A stretch of DNA of 64,000 bases from Gigaspora margarita (lineage: Eukaryota > Glomeromycota > Glomeromycetes > Diversisporales > Gigasporaceae). The position numbers and the translations under genes are program-made. Position 1 is the first letter of the stretch. Every line of letters begins with the position of its first letter. Shown piece after piece: positions 44,031 through 56,004 of this stretch. Location: assembly GCA_009809945.1 (NCBI GenBank), contig WTPW01000554.1:186740-250739 (forward strand). Reading direction: 5' to 3'. The notes beneath the pieces were generated by a model. The model worked only from the letters and a program-made list of their open reading frames with translations. It was not told where the DNA came from and did no database searches.

Positions 44031-44600
44031 AATGTCAACGGGTTAATGATCTAATACATAATTATATTGTGGTGTTGTTCCTAATAATAAATCGAGGAAA
44101 CTGTTTTCATCCCAATTACTGCCAACGGAAGCGTTGGTTTTAATAAAGACACCACACATGAGAGCATAAACATAACCTAAATTTGTTTCTGAATCATATT
44201 GAGATATAAAAGGACCCCACTTGCACCACCCTCGGCAATCAAATTATTTATAGAATATTAATCTGTATGTTTTTCTGTAATACCTTGCCATTTGCAAAGG
44301 TGTTCAATGTCGTTGGGACAATCCTCAAAATTACCAGATAAGTAATCATATACACTTGTTGGTTCATCATTTCCTATATCGAATTTCCAACAAAGGGCTC
44401 CTGTATAATCTTGTAATTTCGCACCTCCTTGATTAAATTCAAATCTTACTAACGCAAATCATAATTCACTAGCTCCATCTAATATATTCGCTTATTCAAA
44501 CTGAAATAAAATTGGCAGCAAAGTGCATTAAAGGGCCACATTCACGAGTTTTATGCCTACTAAATTTGGTCAATTTAAATTGGCTTGATTGATCATTCTT
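44030..44600 (-). pseudogene. Decayed gene with a G-G-A-S-G motif, possibly protease-like
   Basis: The minus strand reads FALVRFEFNQGGAKLQDYTG, ALCWKFDIGNDEPTSVYDYL, SGNFEDCPNDIEHLCKW, then EGGASG, and SETNLGYVYALMCGVFIKT ending NYVLDH before a stop at about 44046. Frame changes and an in-frame stop occur near 44245 and upstream of FALVRF, so it is broken. The order FAL (cf. DFAL), Cys pairs and E-G-G-A-S-G is similar to trypsin-like secreted proteases, in which the last box is the nucleophile GxSGG, but the sequence is not close to the intact protease at 56768-58099. I call it only a likely secreted-protein remnant. Confidence 0.4.
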
Positions 44601-46190
44601 AGTTCAACATAAAGTTGCCAATTACATGAATGCTTTCTATAAAATCAGCCTCGTCCATGAAGGTGCAGCTCGACCTTCGGCCTACCTGGCTGATAGACTG
44701 GGGTCTGCATATATCACTAATCAAATGGTTAATGCCATATTCTATCCAAGCAACTGTAATAAAACCTGAATTTCATATAGTCTTTATATGATTGTGTTTT
44801 TTTTTTATTTTTTTTGCAATATACCGTAATAAAATTATAGATATCAATAAAAGCTTATTAAACATTTATATATTTAATTTATATATTACGTTACACGTAA
44901 ATGTGAAATTCTTGCGTCAAAAAGCTTAGTTGTTTTTTTTTGAGCCACAATAAAAATTTGCTGATTATGTAATTACGAATCAAAATATGGAAATCTGAAG
45001 CTTATCAGCATTTATTTATATTTAATCCTCGAAAATATTTTATAATACAATTAAGGATGTGAAAAAATTACATGAGACCAATATTTCTTTTTGTAACATA
45101 AATAAATTTCATATAGAGTTTTACTATTTATTAAATTAATTTATATCAATGTAACTCAAGCTTCGAACCCATTTTCCTGGAAGGACACAGCCCCTACAAT
45201 GTTACTGTAACACCTGCTGATTTGGTCGGTATTATGTTTTTTCTGGAAAATGTCTTTGGAAAATCGTACAATTTTTACTAAAGTTAATAAATTTTAAAAT
45301 AGTTATTAAAATTCATGAATTTATTTTTAACGCAGATAATTTAAAGGAGTGTGATAATTTTATGTATCAAAACACTTCAAAAATTATTTTGTCACAAAAT
45401 TTATATCTCGTATAACACAAATTTGATCGACCAATTAATGGTTTTATTATCTGTTATACATAGCTACCGCATAAATTTTCGCGGACACGTGATGGTATGC
45501 GCTAAACTTTCTATTGGGCAAAAATAATCGCAGATCGTCATTGCATTTTTCGATTAAAAGTTAACTTTCGATATTACGGTAAGGGTGAGCATTCAGACGA
45601 CGATAACATAAGTCTTATATATAGCAAAATTTTGCAAGGAACTTTTTTTTGCTAAGATGCAGAAGGTTATTTTGTATGCCAAATTTTCGCTATGGACGAT
45701 TTTTGAAAAAACCGGCGGTTTTGTTTAGTTTTTTCACTTTACTGTGATTGACATGTCCGCATAATTTTTATGTTTTTGCTATGTACAATTGGGATGGAGC
45801 GGAGTGAAAGACCTTATAGCCGTATTCATAGAAATCTTATTGATGTCCGGCTCCCGCCCCTGCAATACGTAATGATAAAAAATTTCACAATCCCCTGTAA
45901 AACCTTTAATCAGCAATTCGATCATTAAATTGAAATATTAAAGCAAAATGATTAATAAACTAATTAATAGTTCGACACGCTTAATTTTATTTATTTATTT
46001 ATTTTTTATTATTATTATTTTATGAAATTTCTAAAAAAAAAAAATCAGGAATTTATACGCCTGAGTAAAAGACCGCTAAGATCAGCTTCAATGACACCTG
46101 AAGAACAGTTAAGTTATCGAAATACGTAGTGAATTAACAAAAAGGCAGATCAGCGCAAACGAAAAATTCTATTAATACAGTATGTTTAAA
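44601..46190. other. Intergenic DNA
   Basis: No gene supported. Positions 44665-44695 hold a short hairpin with a ccttcgg apex. 45625-45670 (gcaaaattttgcaaggaact, then gctaagatgcagaagg) is a copy of the recurrent motif noted in the findings. Confidence 0.35.
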
Positions 46191-46195
46191 CATTA

Positions 46196-47030
46196 TACCA
46201 GGAACATAGTACAAAGTACGAAGTGTATGGTTTATAGGCAAGTTAGAGGCTTCTGCAAACTTTGGCATCTGATTGGATGGTCATTCCTTGTGATTTTGCA
46301 TGCCATGCGTGCTGATGTTTCGTGCTTTTAAATTACTATTTATCGCGGTAGGGATTGATGTTTAAGGGATTCTATGATATTACGGTATGTGTTCACAGTA
46401 TTGCTTTTTTATGTGTACATTTACTTGATTGTTTATCATCGTGCTTTCAGTGTATTTAATTTATGTGTTAATATTGTGGTTTGTTTTTACTCGTTTTACT
46501 TGGAATTCCGTTTGGATTATTGATTATGTATCGGGTCACTTAAGATTTTTTTATTTTATATGAGTACTTGATTCGTAATTATATTAATATGGGGCTTGTT
46601 TTTATAGTGTTTTACAATTAGACTATTGATTGTATAGTCATTCCTTGTGATTTAGTATACCATGCGTGCTGACGTCTCGTGCTTTTAAGTTATTGTTTAT
46701 AGCGGTAGGGATTGATATTTAAGGGATTCTATAAGATTACGGTATGTGTTCACGGTATTGTTTCTCTTATGTGTACGTTAACTTGATTGTACCAGGAATG
46801 GAAATACGTAGAATATGGTTTACAGGCAAGTTAAGTGATGTCTGCAATTCTGGGCATCTGATTGAATGGTTGTTCCTTGTAATTTGTATGCCATGCGTGC
46901 TGGCATTTCGTGCGTTTAAATTACTATTTATCATAGTAGGGATTGATGTTTAAGGGATTCTATAATGGTATGTGTTCATAGTATTGCTTTACCAGAAACA
47001 TAGTACAAAGTACGAACTATATGGTTTAGC
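46196..47030. repeat. Tandem repeat, two long and two partial units
   Basis: Units start at 46196 and 46789 (accaggaacatagtacaaag / accaggaatggaaatacgta), with a partial inner unit at 46630-46760 and the start of another at 46989 (accagaaacatagtacaaag). Shared blocks in each: tggtttataggcaagtta, gccatgcgtgctgatgtttc, gtagggattgatgtttaagg, gattctat, ggtatgtgttcacagtattg. The frame at 46744-46953 follows from the repeat and has no homology that I recognise. Confidence 0.8.
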
Positions 47031-47349
47031 GTTCGTATAGCATGATGATTTACAAAATTCAGCCAATCTAGGCTAATCAGGGATATGTCTGCAGCAGTCC
47101 AGTTAAATTTGGTCATAAATGAATATCATTGCATTGTTTGCATATGATCTTTCATAAAAACCCGAACTAACATTGTCCCTGCTATGCATAGTCCTTATCA
47201 TGCAATACTTAAAAATAAACGACTAACAAGGGTAATCAAAATAGGACCAAGAAGCTCGCACGTTCTTTTTATAAATGCTCTCCCCATATTTAACACAAAT
47301 ACGCTCATTTACAAATTTCTAAATTCTTAATGATTATGCCCAGTAGTTA
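47031..47349. other. Intergenic DNA
   Basis: Nothing identified. Confidence 0.3.
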
Positions 47350-47613
47350 GGCCAGACCAATTTAATTCGGTGGTTTACATTACCCCCCTCCTCAGAGCTC
47401 CCCCTCCCTCATAGTAAAAAAAATTTTGACAGATATACATAGTACTACAGAATATTTAGGAAAATTTTTATATAGTCCCGGAACAAATCGTAAAAATTTT
47501 TTTTTGAAAAAAAATTTTTTAAAATTTTACTATACGAACCACCCCTCCCTCCCCTCCCCCTCTCTTTTGTGAGCAGGATGTAATGTAGACCACTGAATTA
47601 AATTGGTCTGGCC
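47350..47613. mobile_element. Harbinger-like MITE, copy 2
   Basis: The ends GGCCAGACCAATTTAATTCG and the complement of GGCCAGACCAATTTAATTCA match, with the family interior (tttacattaccccc, aaaaattttttttt, ccccctcc). The left flank TTA and right flank TTG would be the 3-base duplication with one change. 264 bases. Confidence 0.88.
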
Positions 47614-47781
47614 TTGGATTGGTAAGCGAAGATCTGGAAGTCTCTCCCTTGGCCACAACAATAGTAAAATTCGTGGATCAACTAAATACTGAATGTCATG
47701 ATATCAAGTATTGACGTGCATATGTACGTAATTTGTTTTTTTTTACAATAAATCACTACGTTGTTGCCTTTTTCACTTCCT

Positions 47782-47851
47782 GGCCATCATCATCCGATTT
47801 TCACTTATGCACGTACTTTGTGAAAGTGATGAATATCGGAGTGATGGCCAA
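47782..47851. repeat. Short hairpin
   Basis: tggccatcatcatccgattt at the left pairs with atatcggagtgatggcca at the right around tttcacttatgcacgtactt. About 70 bases, no coding. Confidence 0.55.
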
Positions 47852-47899
47852 AAAACTACTGACAAAACCACTATTTAATCTAAACACTATTTAATTGTC

Positions 47900-48520
47900 A
47901 TTTAAGACTCTTAAACCTTAATCTGGCAGGCAGGAAGAGACATGGAGATTCGATCCGGTTCTCAAGGTTCTTGAGTCTTACTGCTTTATTATCAGGTAAG
48001 TATTTGCTATGACTTCATGCTTAGTATTCTAATTTTAGCTTATTTAATTTCTCTTCGAGCCTAGTACAACAAGATTCCAATATTCTTTCTGAATATAAAT
48101 TGGTTCACAATATCACATGATCAGATTACAATTATAAACAAGGTAATTAATTGTTTACCAATTACAGTATATAAAAGGTGTAGTTTCTTTCTTTTGCTTC
48201 TATCAAATACAAATGTGTTTTCGATAATCATGAGAACATAGATTTCAACTCAATACAAATACATTTTTTGTAACAATAATTTTATTCTACAGGATAAATA
48301 TATTGATTTTTTATAAACAGAACTTGGAAGTTCAAAAGGATATGACCACTAGAGCTAACTCTTCTACTCTTATGTTGAGACTCGAATGAGTTAATATTTT
48401 ATCAGCACAGAAAAGTGGGTCATTTATATTTTTCTTCCACTTATTAAACATATACAGCTAATACTAATTCTAATATTTCGCTACCTCTTACTATGCTGCA
48501 TTCAAAATCAGAAATTGTAC
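47900..48520. repeat. Dispersed repeat, copy 2, possibly LTR-derived
   Basis: Counterpart of 5700-6310. ggcaggaagagacatggaga, gttctcaaggttcttgag, tatataaaaggtgtagtttc and agagctaactcttctactct appear in the same order. Slightly better preserved than copy 1. No flanking duplication found. Confidence 0.3.
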
Positions 48521-48925
48521 AGGAACTGGAAATCGCAATGTACAAAAACCACAATATGTATATTGTTTAGAAAAAAAGGAAACAAACAATCTAGGCAGGA
48601 TGTGAATTTTATTAAAGAGCAAGCAGAAATATGATGAGTAACTGACCGTGGGTTGATCAGTGGTTAACATACACTAGCCTATTAAAAAATTCAAGCGAAG
48701 CAAAAATATATTTTTGAGATCTGCTCTGTTACCTATATAGATTGAATTTATGCCACATTGTGTTTCTATATGATAGTAATATACTTAGGAAACCTATTTT
48801 GACAAAGTTATTCAAATTCTGCTGCGCACATACTGGTCCTGCATGGCAATGCATACTGCGCAGCTATTTTATTTAGTAATCAGCAAGGTAATTCGGAAAA
48901 TAGATATATAATATCTATATCATAA
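48521..48925. other. Intergenic DNA
   Basis: Nothing identified on either strand. Confidence 0.3.
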
Positions 48926-49085
48926 TTAGAGATTGGAACTGCCTTAAATTTTTCTTAATCGTTTAATTGTTTACCGTTTAACCGTTTAATTTGGCCGGCA
49001 TTAAATAATTCCAGCCCACGACCAACATAATTCTGCCCAGAACTATAGAGCAATTTTTAAACAGTTAATTGGTTCCAATCTCTAA
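48926..49085. mobile_element. Short MITE, about 160 bp
   Basis: The ends TTAGAGATTGGAAC and GTTCCAATCTCTAA are perfect inverted repeats, and gtttaattgttta / taaacagttaatt mirror inside. A half end (agggattggaactgtttaac) is at 1555-1575. Non-coding. Confidence 0.75.
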
Positions 49086-49841
49086 TCATAATGTATTAGT
49101 TTCCACGTTCCTGGTTTTGTACAACTGCGTTGCACAGCTACTTATTTATTTAATTTACTTTTTGAGAAAATTAAGCTTTCTGACAATGATTGTAATAAAC
49201 ATTGGTGACAAGGAACATACTACAGGTTTTACAATTGTTGCTATATCAAAAGAATCTAAGCTAAAATAAATTAAAAAAATTGAGAAAATATATATTACAG
49301 AGATTAGCTGATGAGCAAAGATTACTTTTTATCTGACTTTATGAATTAAGTATTTATGTCTTTCATTGTGACTTTTTATGAATTATTTATTTTGTTCATT
49401 GCATTTTCATATAAATTTATAAAATATGTTGCTTATATTAATAATTAATTAATTATATCATATATTATATATTATACATTCTGATGTATTAGATAAGCAG
49501 CAATGCTAATTTATGAAAGTTTAAACAAAAAAAGGAATTTAGTATTAATACTTAAGGCTATAGCCCTATAAAATGCCGCGTTTTATTACTAGTTGGATAA
49601 TTAATTATGCTAATATTGAAAGAAAATTTACAATTGTAAACATGTTCATTATTATTAAAATAAACTTACAACTAAAAATAAATGCAATAGTATTTATAAT
49701 CACTGATTTTGAAAATAATATGTTACTAATTTAATTCCAAATCAGAAATCTCAATATTAATCCTGAAACACCTATTAATCCAATTCCACGAATAGTATCA
49801 AAACCACTTGGATTAAACAGTTAGATACTGGTAAATGATTA
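49086..49841. other. AT-rich intergenic DNA
   Basis: No gene seen; a 66-residue frame starting inside the MITE end is not credible. Confidence 0.3.
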
Positions 49842-49990
49842 ATTGTTAAAATTTTCAGGTAATTTCTATTTATTAATAAATAAAAAAATAAACCTAAATG
49901 AATATAAATTATTGTTAAAATTTTTAGGTGATTTCTATTTATTAATAAATAAAAAAATAAACCTAAATGAATATAAATTATTATTAAAAT
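49842..49990. repeat. Tandem duplication, 69-bp unit
   Basis: Two copies (49842-49910, 49911-49979) differing at about three bases, plus the start of a third. The unit reads attgttaaaattttcaggta, atttctatttattaataaat, aaaaaaataaacctaaatga. It is a recent local duplication. Confidence 0.9.
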
Positions 49991-50009
49991 ATATCTAAAA
50001 TATTCTATC

Positions 50010-50517
50010 AGAGTTGGTGATATAGTTTAATTTTAGTAGTGCAACACTGGTGTTCTAACAAATTCTCTTGTGCATGGCGTGCTATCAGGTGCACCACTGT
50101 ATCATATTGTTAGCTAGCAGCTTCATGTATGTTTGTTTTACCTCCATAAATATAAATTTATACCCACTACATCGTATTATGCTGTTCTAAACTTATGCTT
50201 TGGATAATTTCTGAGATTTCTTTACTTTTTGACTCGATTATGCTTTTATTTTAGGTTAATTCACTATCTATGTAGGAACTTTTAGATCGACTTAATGGAT
50301 CTACTGTCACAGTTAGCTTGCTGTGATAGGATACTATTAAATCATTAGACAAAGATCCTATTCTTCAGAAGTCCCATCTATTGCAATTTTCAAATCACAC
50401 ATGTCTTCCTAATAAGAAGTAAAACATAATTGCTCACCACCTCTGTGTTGGCGTGCCAGCTGGTGCTCCAAAATGATGCACTATTGGCATCATCAAGTAC
50501 CCTGCACCATCAACTCT
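50010..50517. mobile_element. Possible TIR element
   Basis: agagttggtg at the left and caccatcaactct at the right are inverted, and inside both halves share ggcgtgctatcaggtgcacc / ggcgtgccagctggtgctcc in the same orientation. The ends are short and the assignment weak. Confidence 0.35.
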
Positions 50518-51130
50518 AATCTTTATAAAGTAATTAGTAAAATATAAAATGATAAAAAATATTCTAATGTTGCTTATATAAATACATAAACTATATAAAT
50601 TTAATTCCCTTAGTGTATATCTATTGTTGAGCTTAATGCATAAATATTTAATATTGATTAGAACAGAAAAAGAGATACACTCCTTCTTCTAAAAATACAA
50701 ATCATTTTAATAATTTTTTAATGTCTAAATTAATCTGGTTATCAGTGAATTCATTAGAATTTGCAATAATCGAATAACTATGAGTGGTTACTAAAATTTC
50801 ACAGCTAATTCTGTATATCAACAAAAGTGAACGTGATGGCGTATGGTTAAGGATACATTTTAATTCATGTTCAATTATTTGAACAAACACCAATTAGTTA
50901 TACGGTAAAAGGAATTAAATCACCATTTTAGATACAATTATAAAACAAATAGGTCTTTATGTCTAATCAAAATGTAATTATCTTCATACTCTTAATTATT
51001 TGTGTCAGAGATGATGCTGAAAACTAAAATCCACGTTATCTTCATATCATCAGATTTCCTAAAATTTCTAAAAATCAGATAAACAATTAATCTACACTAT
51101 ATTGAATACTATAACTGTCAGTATGCCTAT
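50518..51130. other. Intergenic DNA with one dubious minus-strand frame
   Basis: The minus-strand frame 50702-50893 (63 residues; contains ILNHTPSRSLLLIYRISCE) is somewhat protein-like but has no known domain or neighbours. I leave it as a possible exon remnant. Confidence 0.3.
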
Positions 51131-51330
51131 ATGCTGCATAAATCACATTCTTGATATCTATATATAAAAGACCTTCTAACTGTATCAAAATAACTACGAG
51201 GCAAAAAGCGTCTATTAAACCACTAACAAAAAAAAATTTGCCTCATGTTTAGAGTTAGGGTTAGGATTGTCATTTTGATATAGTTAGAAGGTCTTTTATA
51301 TATAGATATCGATGCGATTTATGCAGTATA
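51131..51330. mobile_element. MITE with 60-bp inverted ends
   Basis: The left arm tgcataaatcacattcttga, tatctatatataaaagacct, tctaactgtatcaaaat is matched by the right arm ending tttatgcagtat with only a few changes. The centre contains gagttagggttagg. It directly adjoins the element at 51333-51619. Confidence 0.85.
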
Positions 51331-51332
51331 TA

Positions 51333-51619
51333 GGGGGCGTCTAAAGCAGAAACAAATAATATTTAATAATTTTTTCAATTAACTTTAGGGTTAGGGTCAT
51401 CCTATATTAGAGTTAGATTAGGTTTTAGATTAATATATATAAGCAAAATTGCTTTCCCAACATTTTTGGTTAACATATCGAGATAGGTTTAGACTACTAT
51501 TTTTTGTATTTTTTAAGGTTTTCACTTCTCTTCATTTTTGCTTCACCAAAGATCATCAAAATTCTATAATTTGCTTGGCAGTTGATCACATGATTTGTCT
51601 TTACTTTAGACGCAGATGG
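51333..51619. mobile_element. GGGGGCGTCTAAAG MITE, copy 1
   Basis: The left end gggggcgtctaaagcagaaa and the degraded right end tttactttagacgcagatgg are inverted. The interior (ttaactttagggttagggtc, ataagcaaaattgctttccc, gataggtttagactactatt) equals that of copy 2 at 52687-52976. Confidence 0.8.
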
Positions 51620-51689
51620 TCTATAGGCATGTACAAATCACATAATTTTGCATGTACTGAATATTACATGACATAAACGAACGTAAGTT

Positions 51690-52600
51690 TGTTGAAATAG
51701 AATTTTTTTTAATTTTTGAACTAAGATTTTCAACAATTTCCTAATAAAATTCAATGAAAAAATTTGTTTAAATCATTTTACAAATTAGCAGAATACATAA
51801 AAAAAATGTTGTATTGAATTCTATCAAGTTGTTGGTAGGAATTTTTCACTTAAAGTTTGAAAAATTTACTACTAATTTAAAGAAAATAGTTGCAATAAAA
51901 AATTTAAACTTCAAATGAAATTTCTTAACAACTATCTGATAGAAATTTTTAATAACCTTTACAAATTGATAGAATATATTTTAAAAAAATTCATTAAATT
52001 CCATCATGAAGTTGTCAAGAAAATTTCAGTCAAGTTTGAAAATTTTTTTCTATTCCTTAAGAAAATAGCTGTAACAAAAATTTCCCAAACTTTGAATGAA
52101 AGTTTCTTGACACCTACTTAATTGAATTTGTTGAAAATTTTTTTAAATAAAACTATTAAATATCATATTCATTTAAAAAAATTTTTAGCGAATTCTATCA
52201 AGTAGTTCTTGAGAAATTTTTGTTCAAAGTTTAGAAAAATTTCTGTCATGGCTATTTTCTTAAAGACGATAAAATTTTTTTTCAAACTTTGAATGAAATT
52301 TCTCAACAAATACTCAATAGAATTTGATGAAAAACTTATCAGATAGTTATTGAGAAATTTTCATTCAAAGTTAAAATGATTTTTTCTGTGGCTATTTTCT
52401 TAGATAGTAGTAGAAATTTTTTCTAACATTGAGTAAATTTTCTTGGCAACTACTTGATAGAATTCAATAAAAATTTTTTTAAATATATTCTACTAATTTG
52501 TTAAATTTATTTAACTAAAATTTATTGATTTTATTAAGTAGTTGTCATTCAAAAATTAAGAAAAATTCTACTTTAGCAACTTCTGTATGTATATATTATA
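51690..52600. repeat. Foldback satellite, type 1
   Basis: Four to five units of about 200 bases. Each joins aactttgaatgaaatttctt, gacaactacttgatagaatt to its approximate complement (gaattctatcaagtagttgt, tgagaaatttttgttcaaag) across an AT centre, and units are separated by tctgtcatggctattttctt. Each unit can fold on itself. Confidence 0.75.
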
Positions 52601-52686
52601 TGATCTTTGGTACATGCAAATTATGTAATTTGGTACATGCTTGTAGGCAAATCTTATGTTTTTGATACTCCTGCATTTACTTTTTT

Positions 52687-52976
52687 GGGGGACATCTAAA
52701 GTAGAGTAGATTCTTATAATATATTTTATCGAATTAACTTTAGGGTTAGGATCATCTTAAGTTAAGGTTAGAGAAGTTTTAGACTATAATATATAAGCAA
52801 AATTGCCTTCCCGATATTTTTAATTAAAACACCAAGATAGGTTTAGACTACTATTTTTTATATTTTTCAAGGTTTTTGCTTTTTTTTTTCGTTTGCTTTG
52901 CTAAAGATTATCAAAATTCAATAATTTGATTGGCCAATTGTTATATGATTCTACTCTGCTTTAGATGACCCCCTTT
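52687..52976. mobile_element. GGGGGACATCTAAAG MITE, copy 2
   Basis: The ends GGGGGACATCTAAAGTAGAG and CTCTGCTTTAGATGACCCCC are nearly perfect over 27 bases. The interior matches copy 1. It has inserted into a T-run of the foldback array. The sequence on both sides (ttgatactcctgcatttact... and ...ttgatactaatcgacatgaa) belongs to one array module. Confidence 0.88.
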
Positions 52977-52979
52977 TTT

Positions 52980-55110
52980 GATACTAATCGACATGAAAAT
53001 CCTAGTAAAAATAAGAATTTTCAAAACTTTGAGCGAAGATATTTTGGTAACCATAAGACCAAATTTGGTAAAACTTTTTTTATTTGAATTCTATAGCTTT
53101 ATAGAATTCAAATAAAAAAAATTCATCGAATTTAGTCAAGTGGTTGTCGAGTTATCTTCACTCAAAGTCAAAGAAAATCAAAACATCTATTAAAATAGAA
53201 GCTGTGCCAAATTTTTATCTAACTTTGAGCAAAGATACCTTGACAACCATCTGACCAAATTTGATAAAACTTTTTTTTTTGAATTCCATATCTTCATATA
53301 ATTCAAATAAAAAAAATTTTATCGAATTTAGTCAAGTGGTTGTCAAGATATCTTCACTCAAAGTTAGAAAAAATCAAAACAACTATCAAAATAGAAGTTG
53401 TGCCAAATTTTTTTCTAAATTTGAGCGAAAATGTCTTGACAACCATCTAATCAAATTCAATAAAACCTTTTTATTTGAATTCTATAGCTTTATAAAATTC
53501 ATATAATAAAAGTTAAATTGAATTTGGTTAGATGGTCGTCAAGATATCTTCACTCAAATTTAGAAAAAAATTTGGTGCAGCTTCTATTTTGATAGTTTTG
53601 ACTTTGAGTAAAGATATCTTGACAACCACTTGACTTAATATGATAAAAATTTTTTTATTTGAATTATATGAAGCTATAGAATTAAAAAAAAATGTTTTAT
53701 CAAATTTGGTTAGATAGTTGTCAAGGTATCTTCACTTAAAGTTAGATAAAAAATTTGGTGCAGCTTCTATTTTGATAGATATTTTGATTTTCTCTGACTT
53801 TGAGCAAAGATAACTTGACAACCATGTGAATAAATTCGATGAATTTTTTTTATTTGAATTCTATGAAGCTATAGAATTCAAATAAAAAGGTTTGCCAAAT
53901 TGTCTCTTAGTTGCCAAGATATCTTCACTCAAAGTTTTAAAAATTCTTATTTTTACTGGGATTTTCATGTCGATCAGTATCAAAAAAGTAAGTGCAAGAG
54001 TATCAAAAACATAAGATTTGCTGCCTGTAGACTGTTCAGTTTGCAAATATTATGTTTTTGATACTCTTGCACTTACTTTTTTGATACTGATCAACATAAA
54101 AATCCTAGTAGAATTTTTAAAACTTTGAGCGAAAATATCTTGGCAACTACAAGACCAAATTTGGTAAAAAATTTTTTATTTGAATTCTATGACTTCATAG
54201 AATTAAATAAAAAAAATTCATCATATTTAGTCAAGTGGTTGTCGAGTGATCTTCACTCAAATTCAGAGAAAATCAAAATGCTTATCAAAATAGAAGCTGT
54301 GCCAAATTTTTTATCTAACTTTGAGCGAAGATATCTTAACAACCATTTGACCAAATTTGATAAAACTTCTTTTTTTGAATTCTATAGCTTTATATAATTT
54401 AAATAAAAAAATTTTTATTGAATTTAGTCAAGTGGTTGTCAAGATATCTTTGCTCAAAGTTAGAAAAAAATCAAAACAACTATCAAAATAGAAGCTGCGC
54501 CAAATTTTTTTCTAAATTTGAGCAAAGTTATCTTGATGACCATCTAATCAAATTTGATAAAACTTTTTTATTTGAATTCTATGGCTTTATAAAATTTATA
54601 TAAAAAAAGTTTTATTGAATTTGGTAAGATGTTTGTCAAGATATCTTTGCTCAAATTTAGAAAAAAATTTGGTGCAACTTCTATTTTGATAGTTTTGACT
54701 TTGAGTGAAGATATCTTGACAACTACTTGACTAAATATGATAAAAATTTTTTTATTTGAATTATATAAAGCTATAGAATTCAAAAAAAAGTTTTATTAAA
54801 TTTGGTCAGATGGTTGTCAAGGTATCTTCGCTCAAAGATAGATAAAAAATTTGGCGCAGCTTCAATTTTAATAGGCGTTTTGATTTTCTCTGACTTTAAG
54901 TGAAGATAACTGCACAACCACTTGACTAAATTCAATGAATTTTTTTTATTTGAATTCTATAAAGCCATAGAATTCAAATAAAAAAGGTTTTACCAAATTT
55001 GGTCTTATGCTTGCCAAGATATCTACGCTCAAAGTTTTGAAAATTCTTATTTTTACTAGGATTTTTATGTCGATCAGTATCAAAAAAGTAAGTCAGGAGT
55101 ATCAAAAACG
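52980..55110. repeat. Foldback satellite, type 2, two 1-kb modules
   Basis: Units of about 200 bases: aactttgagcgaagatatct, tgacaaccacttgaccaaat, ttgaattctatagcttcata, then the reverse arm (ataaaaaaagttttatcgaa, tttagtcaagtggttgtcaa, gatatcttcactcaaagtta), with ggtgcagcttctattttgat between units. Two consecutive modules (about 52980-53990 and 54060-55110) each begin with ttttttgatactgatcgaca, aaatcctagtaaaaataaga and end with its complement, so each 1-kb module is also bounded by inverted repeats of about 100 bases. All frames here are artefacts. Confidence 0.85.
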
Positions 55111-55119
55111 TAAGATTTG

Positions 55120-55625
55120 CATCTGGTTTAGATGACCTCAGTATATAGTGTGAACCTCGTGACTCGATCTATTTGACTGCGCCTTACAGTAATCAAGATC
55201 ACAGGATTAAGTATTTATTAGATTTATTGCACAAATAACATTTAGTTGTAAAACTATCATTCATTATAAATAAAGGCTTGACGCCCTTAAGGAAATACAT
55301 CCTGGGTGATATTAAATAATTCATTCCCAATAAACTCTATACATTCCTTATAAATGTAATATAAACTTACCTGATCTACTACTAAGTGGTATAATTGTAA
55401 GATCTCTATATTCTGATGTACTATAAATATTGTAGTTGTTTTTTAGAGGGAGTTATTCTAAAGTATTGATAACTAAAGCCTTGACTTATCCACTTGCCAA
55501 ATTTAACATGTCTTCTTTGATAGGTCGTCTGGTTTGGTTGGTCTAGTTTGGTTGGATTTAGGTTGACCCAGAAGAGCCAGAGCCCAGTTGGCAATAGAAA
55601 TATATTGACTCTAACTGACCCAATT
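55120..55625. other. Intergenic DNA
   Basis: No gene. tggtttagatgacctcagta at 55124 is another partial end of the GGGGGACATCTAAAG family. Confidence 0.35.
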
Positions 55626-55827
55626 CACTTTTTGTCGACAGAATCTTTTCTTAACATACCATGTTTTCAACCTCCCCATTTCTTGACAGGACATATTTTC
55701 GAAAAGACATTTTACTGACATGACATATTTCAGAAAGAATATTTTTCCGACATGACATGTTTCTGACATCTTTTTCTGACAAGATCTTTCACCGATTAGA
55801 AATTTCGTTTAAATATAATTATTGGGT

Positions 55828-56004
55828 CAAGTGATATATTCGTGATAATCACATCACATGCTTAAGAACTCGGCCTAAATTAGGGTAATTAGGGTTAGGG
55901 TTAGGGTTAGATTAGGGTTGGGGATAGTATAATTTAGGCCAGTTGTTAGGGCTAGTAAACAAATGATGTAGTGCATGATTTCACATGATGTGACTTGTCA
56001 AAAA
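55828..56004. mobile_element. MITE with telomere-like repeats, copy 2
   Basis: The ends tgggtcaagtgatatattcg and the complement of gacaagtcacatcatgtgaa belong to the same family as 43177-43358, with matching inner blocks aactcggcctaaatta and aatttaggccagttgttagg. The centre has ttagggttagggttaggg (55875-55915) with several uninterrupted TTAGGG units. Confidence 0.7.
55873..55915. repeat. Interstitial TTAGGG repeats
   Basis: About six TTAGGG-like hexamers, three of them perfect in a row. They are internal to a MITE, and the flanking DNA on both sides is ordinary, so this is not a chromosome end. Confidence 0.85.

Noticed and set aside
47940-47960. gattcgatccgg as a tRNA B box
   Set aside because: No A box or cloverleaf could be drawn around it; no tRNA or rRNA gene was found anywhere in the window.
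53261-54783. Several F/N/K-rich frames on both strands
   Set aside because: They fall in the foldback satellite and recur with its period; both strands show the same text because the units are palindromic.
55873-55915. TTAGGG run as a telomere
   Set aside because: It is short, internal to a MITE and flanked by normal sequence on both sides.
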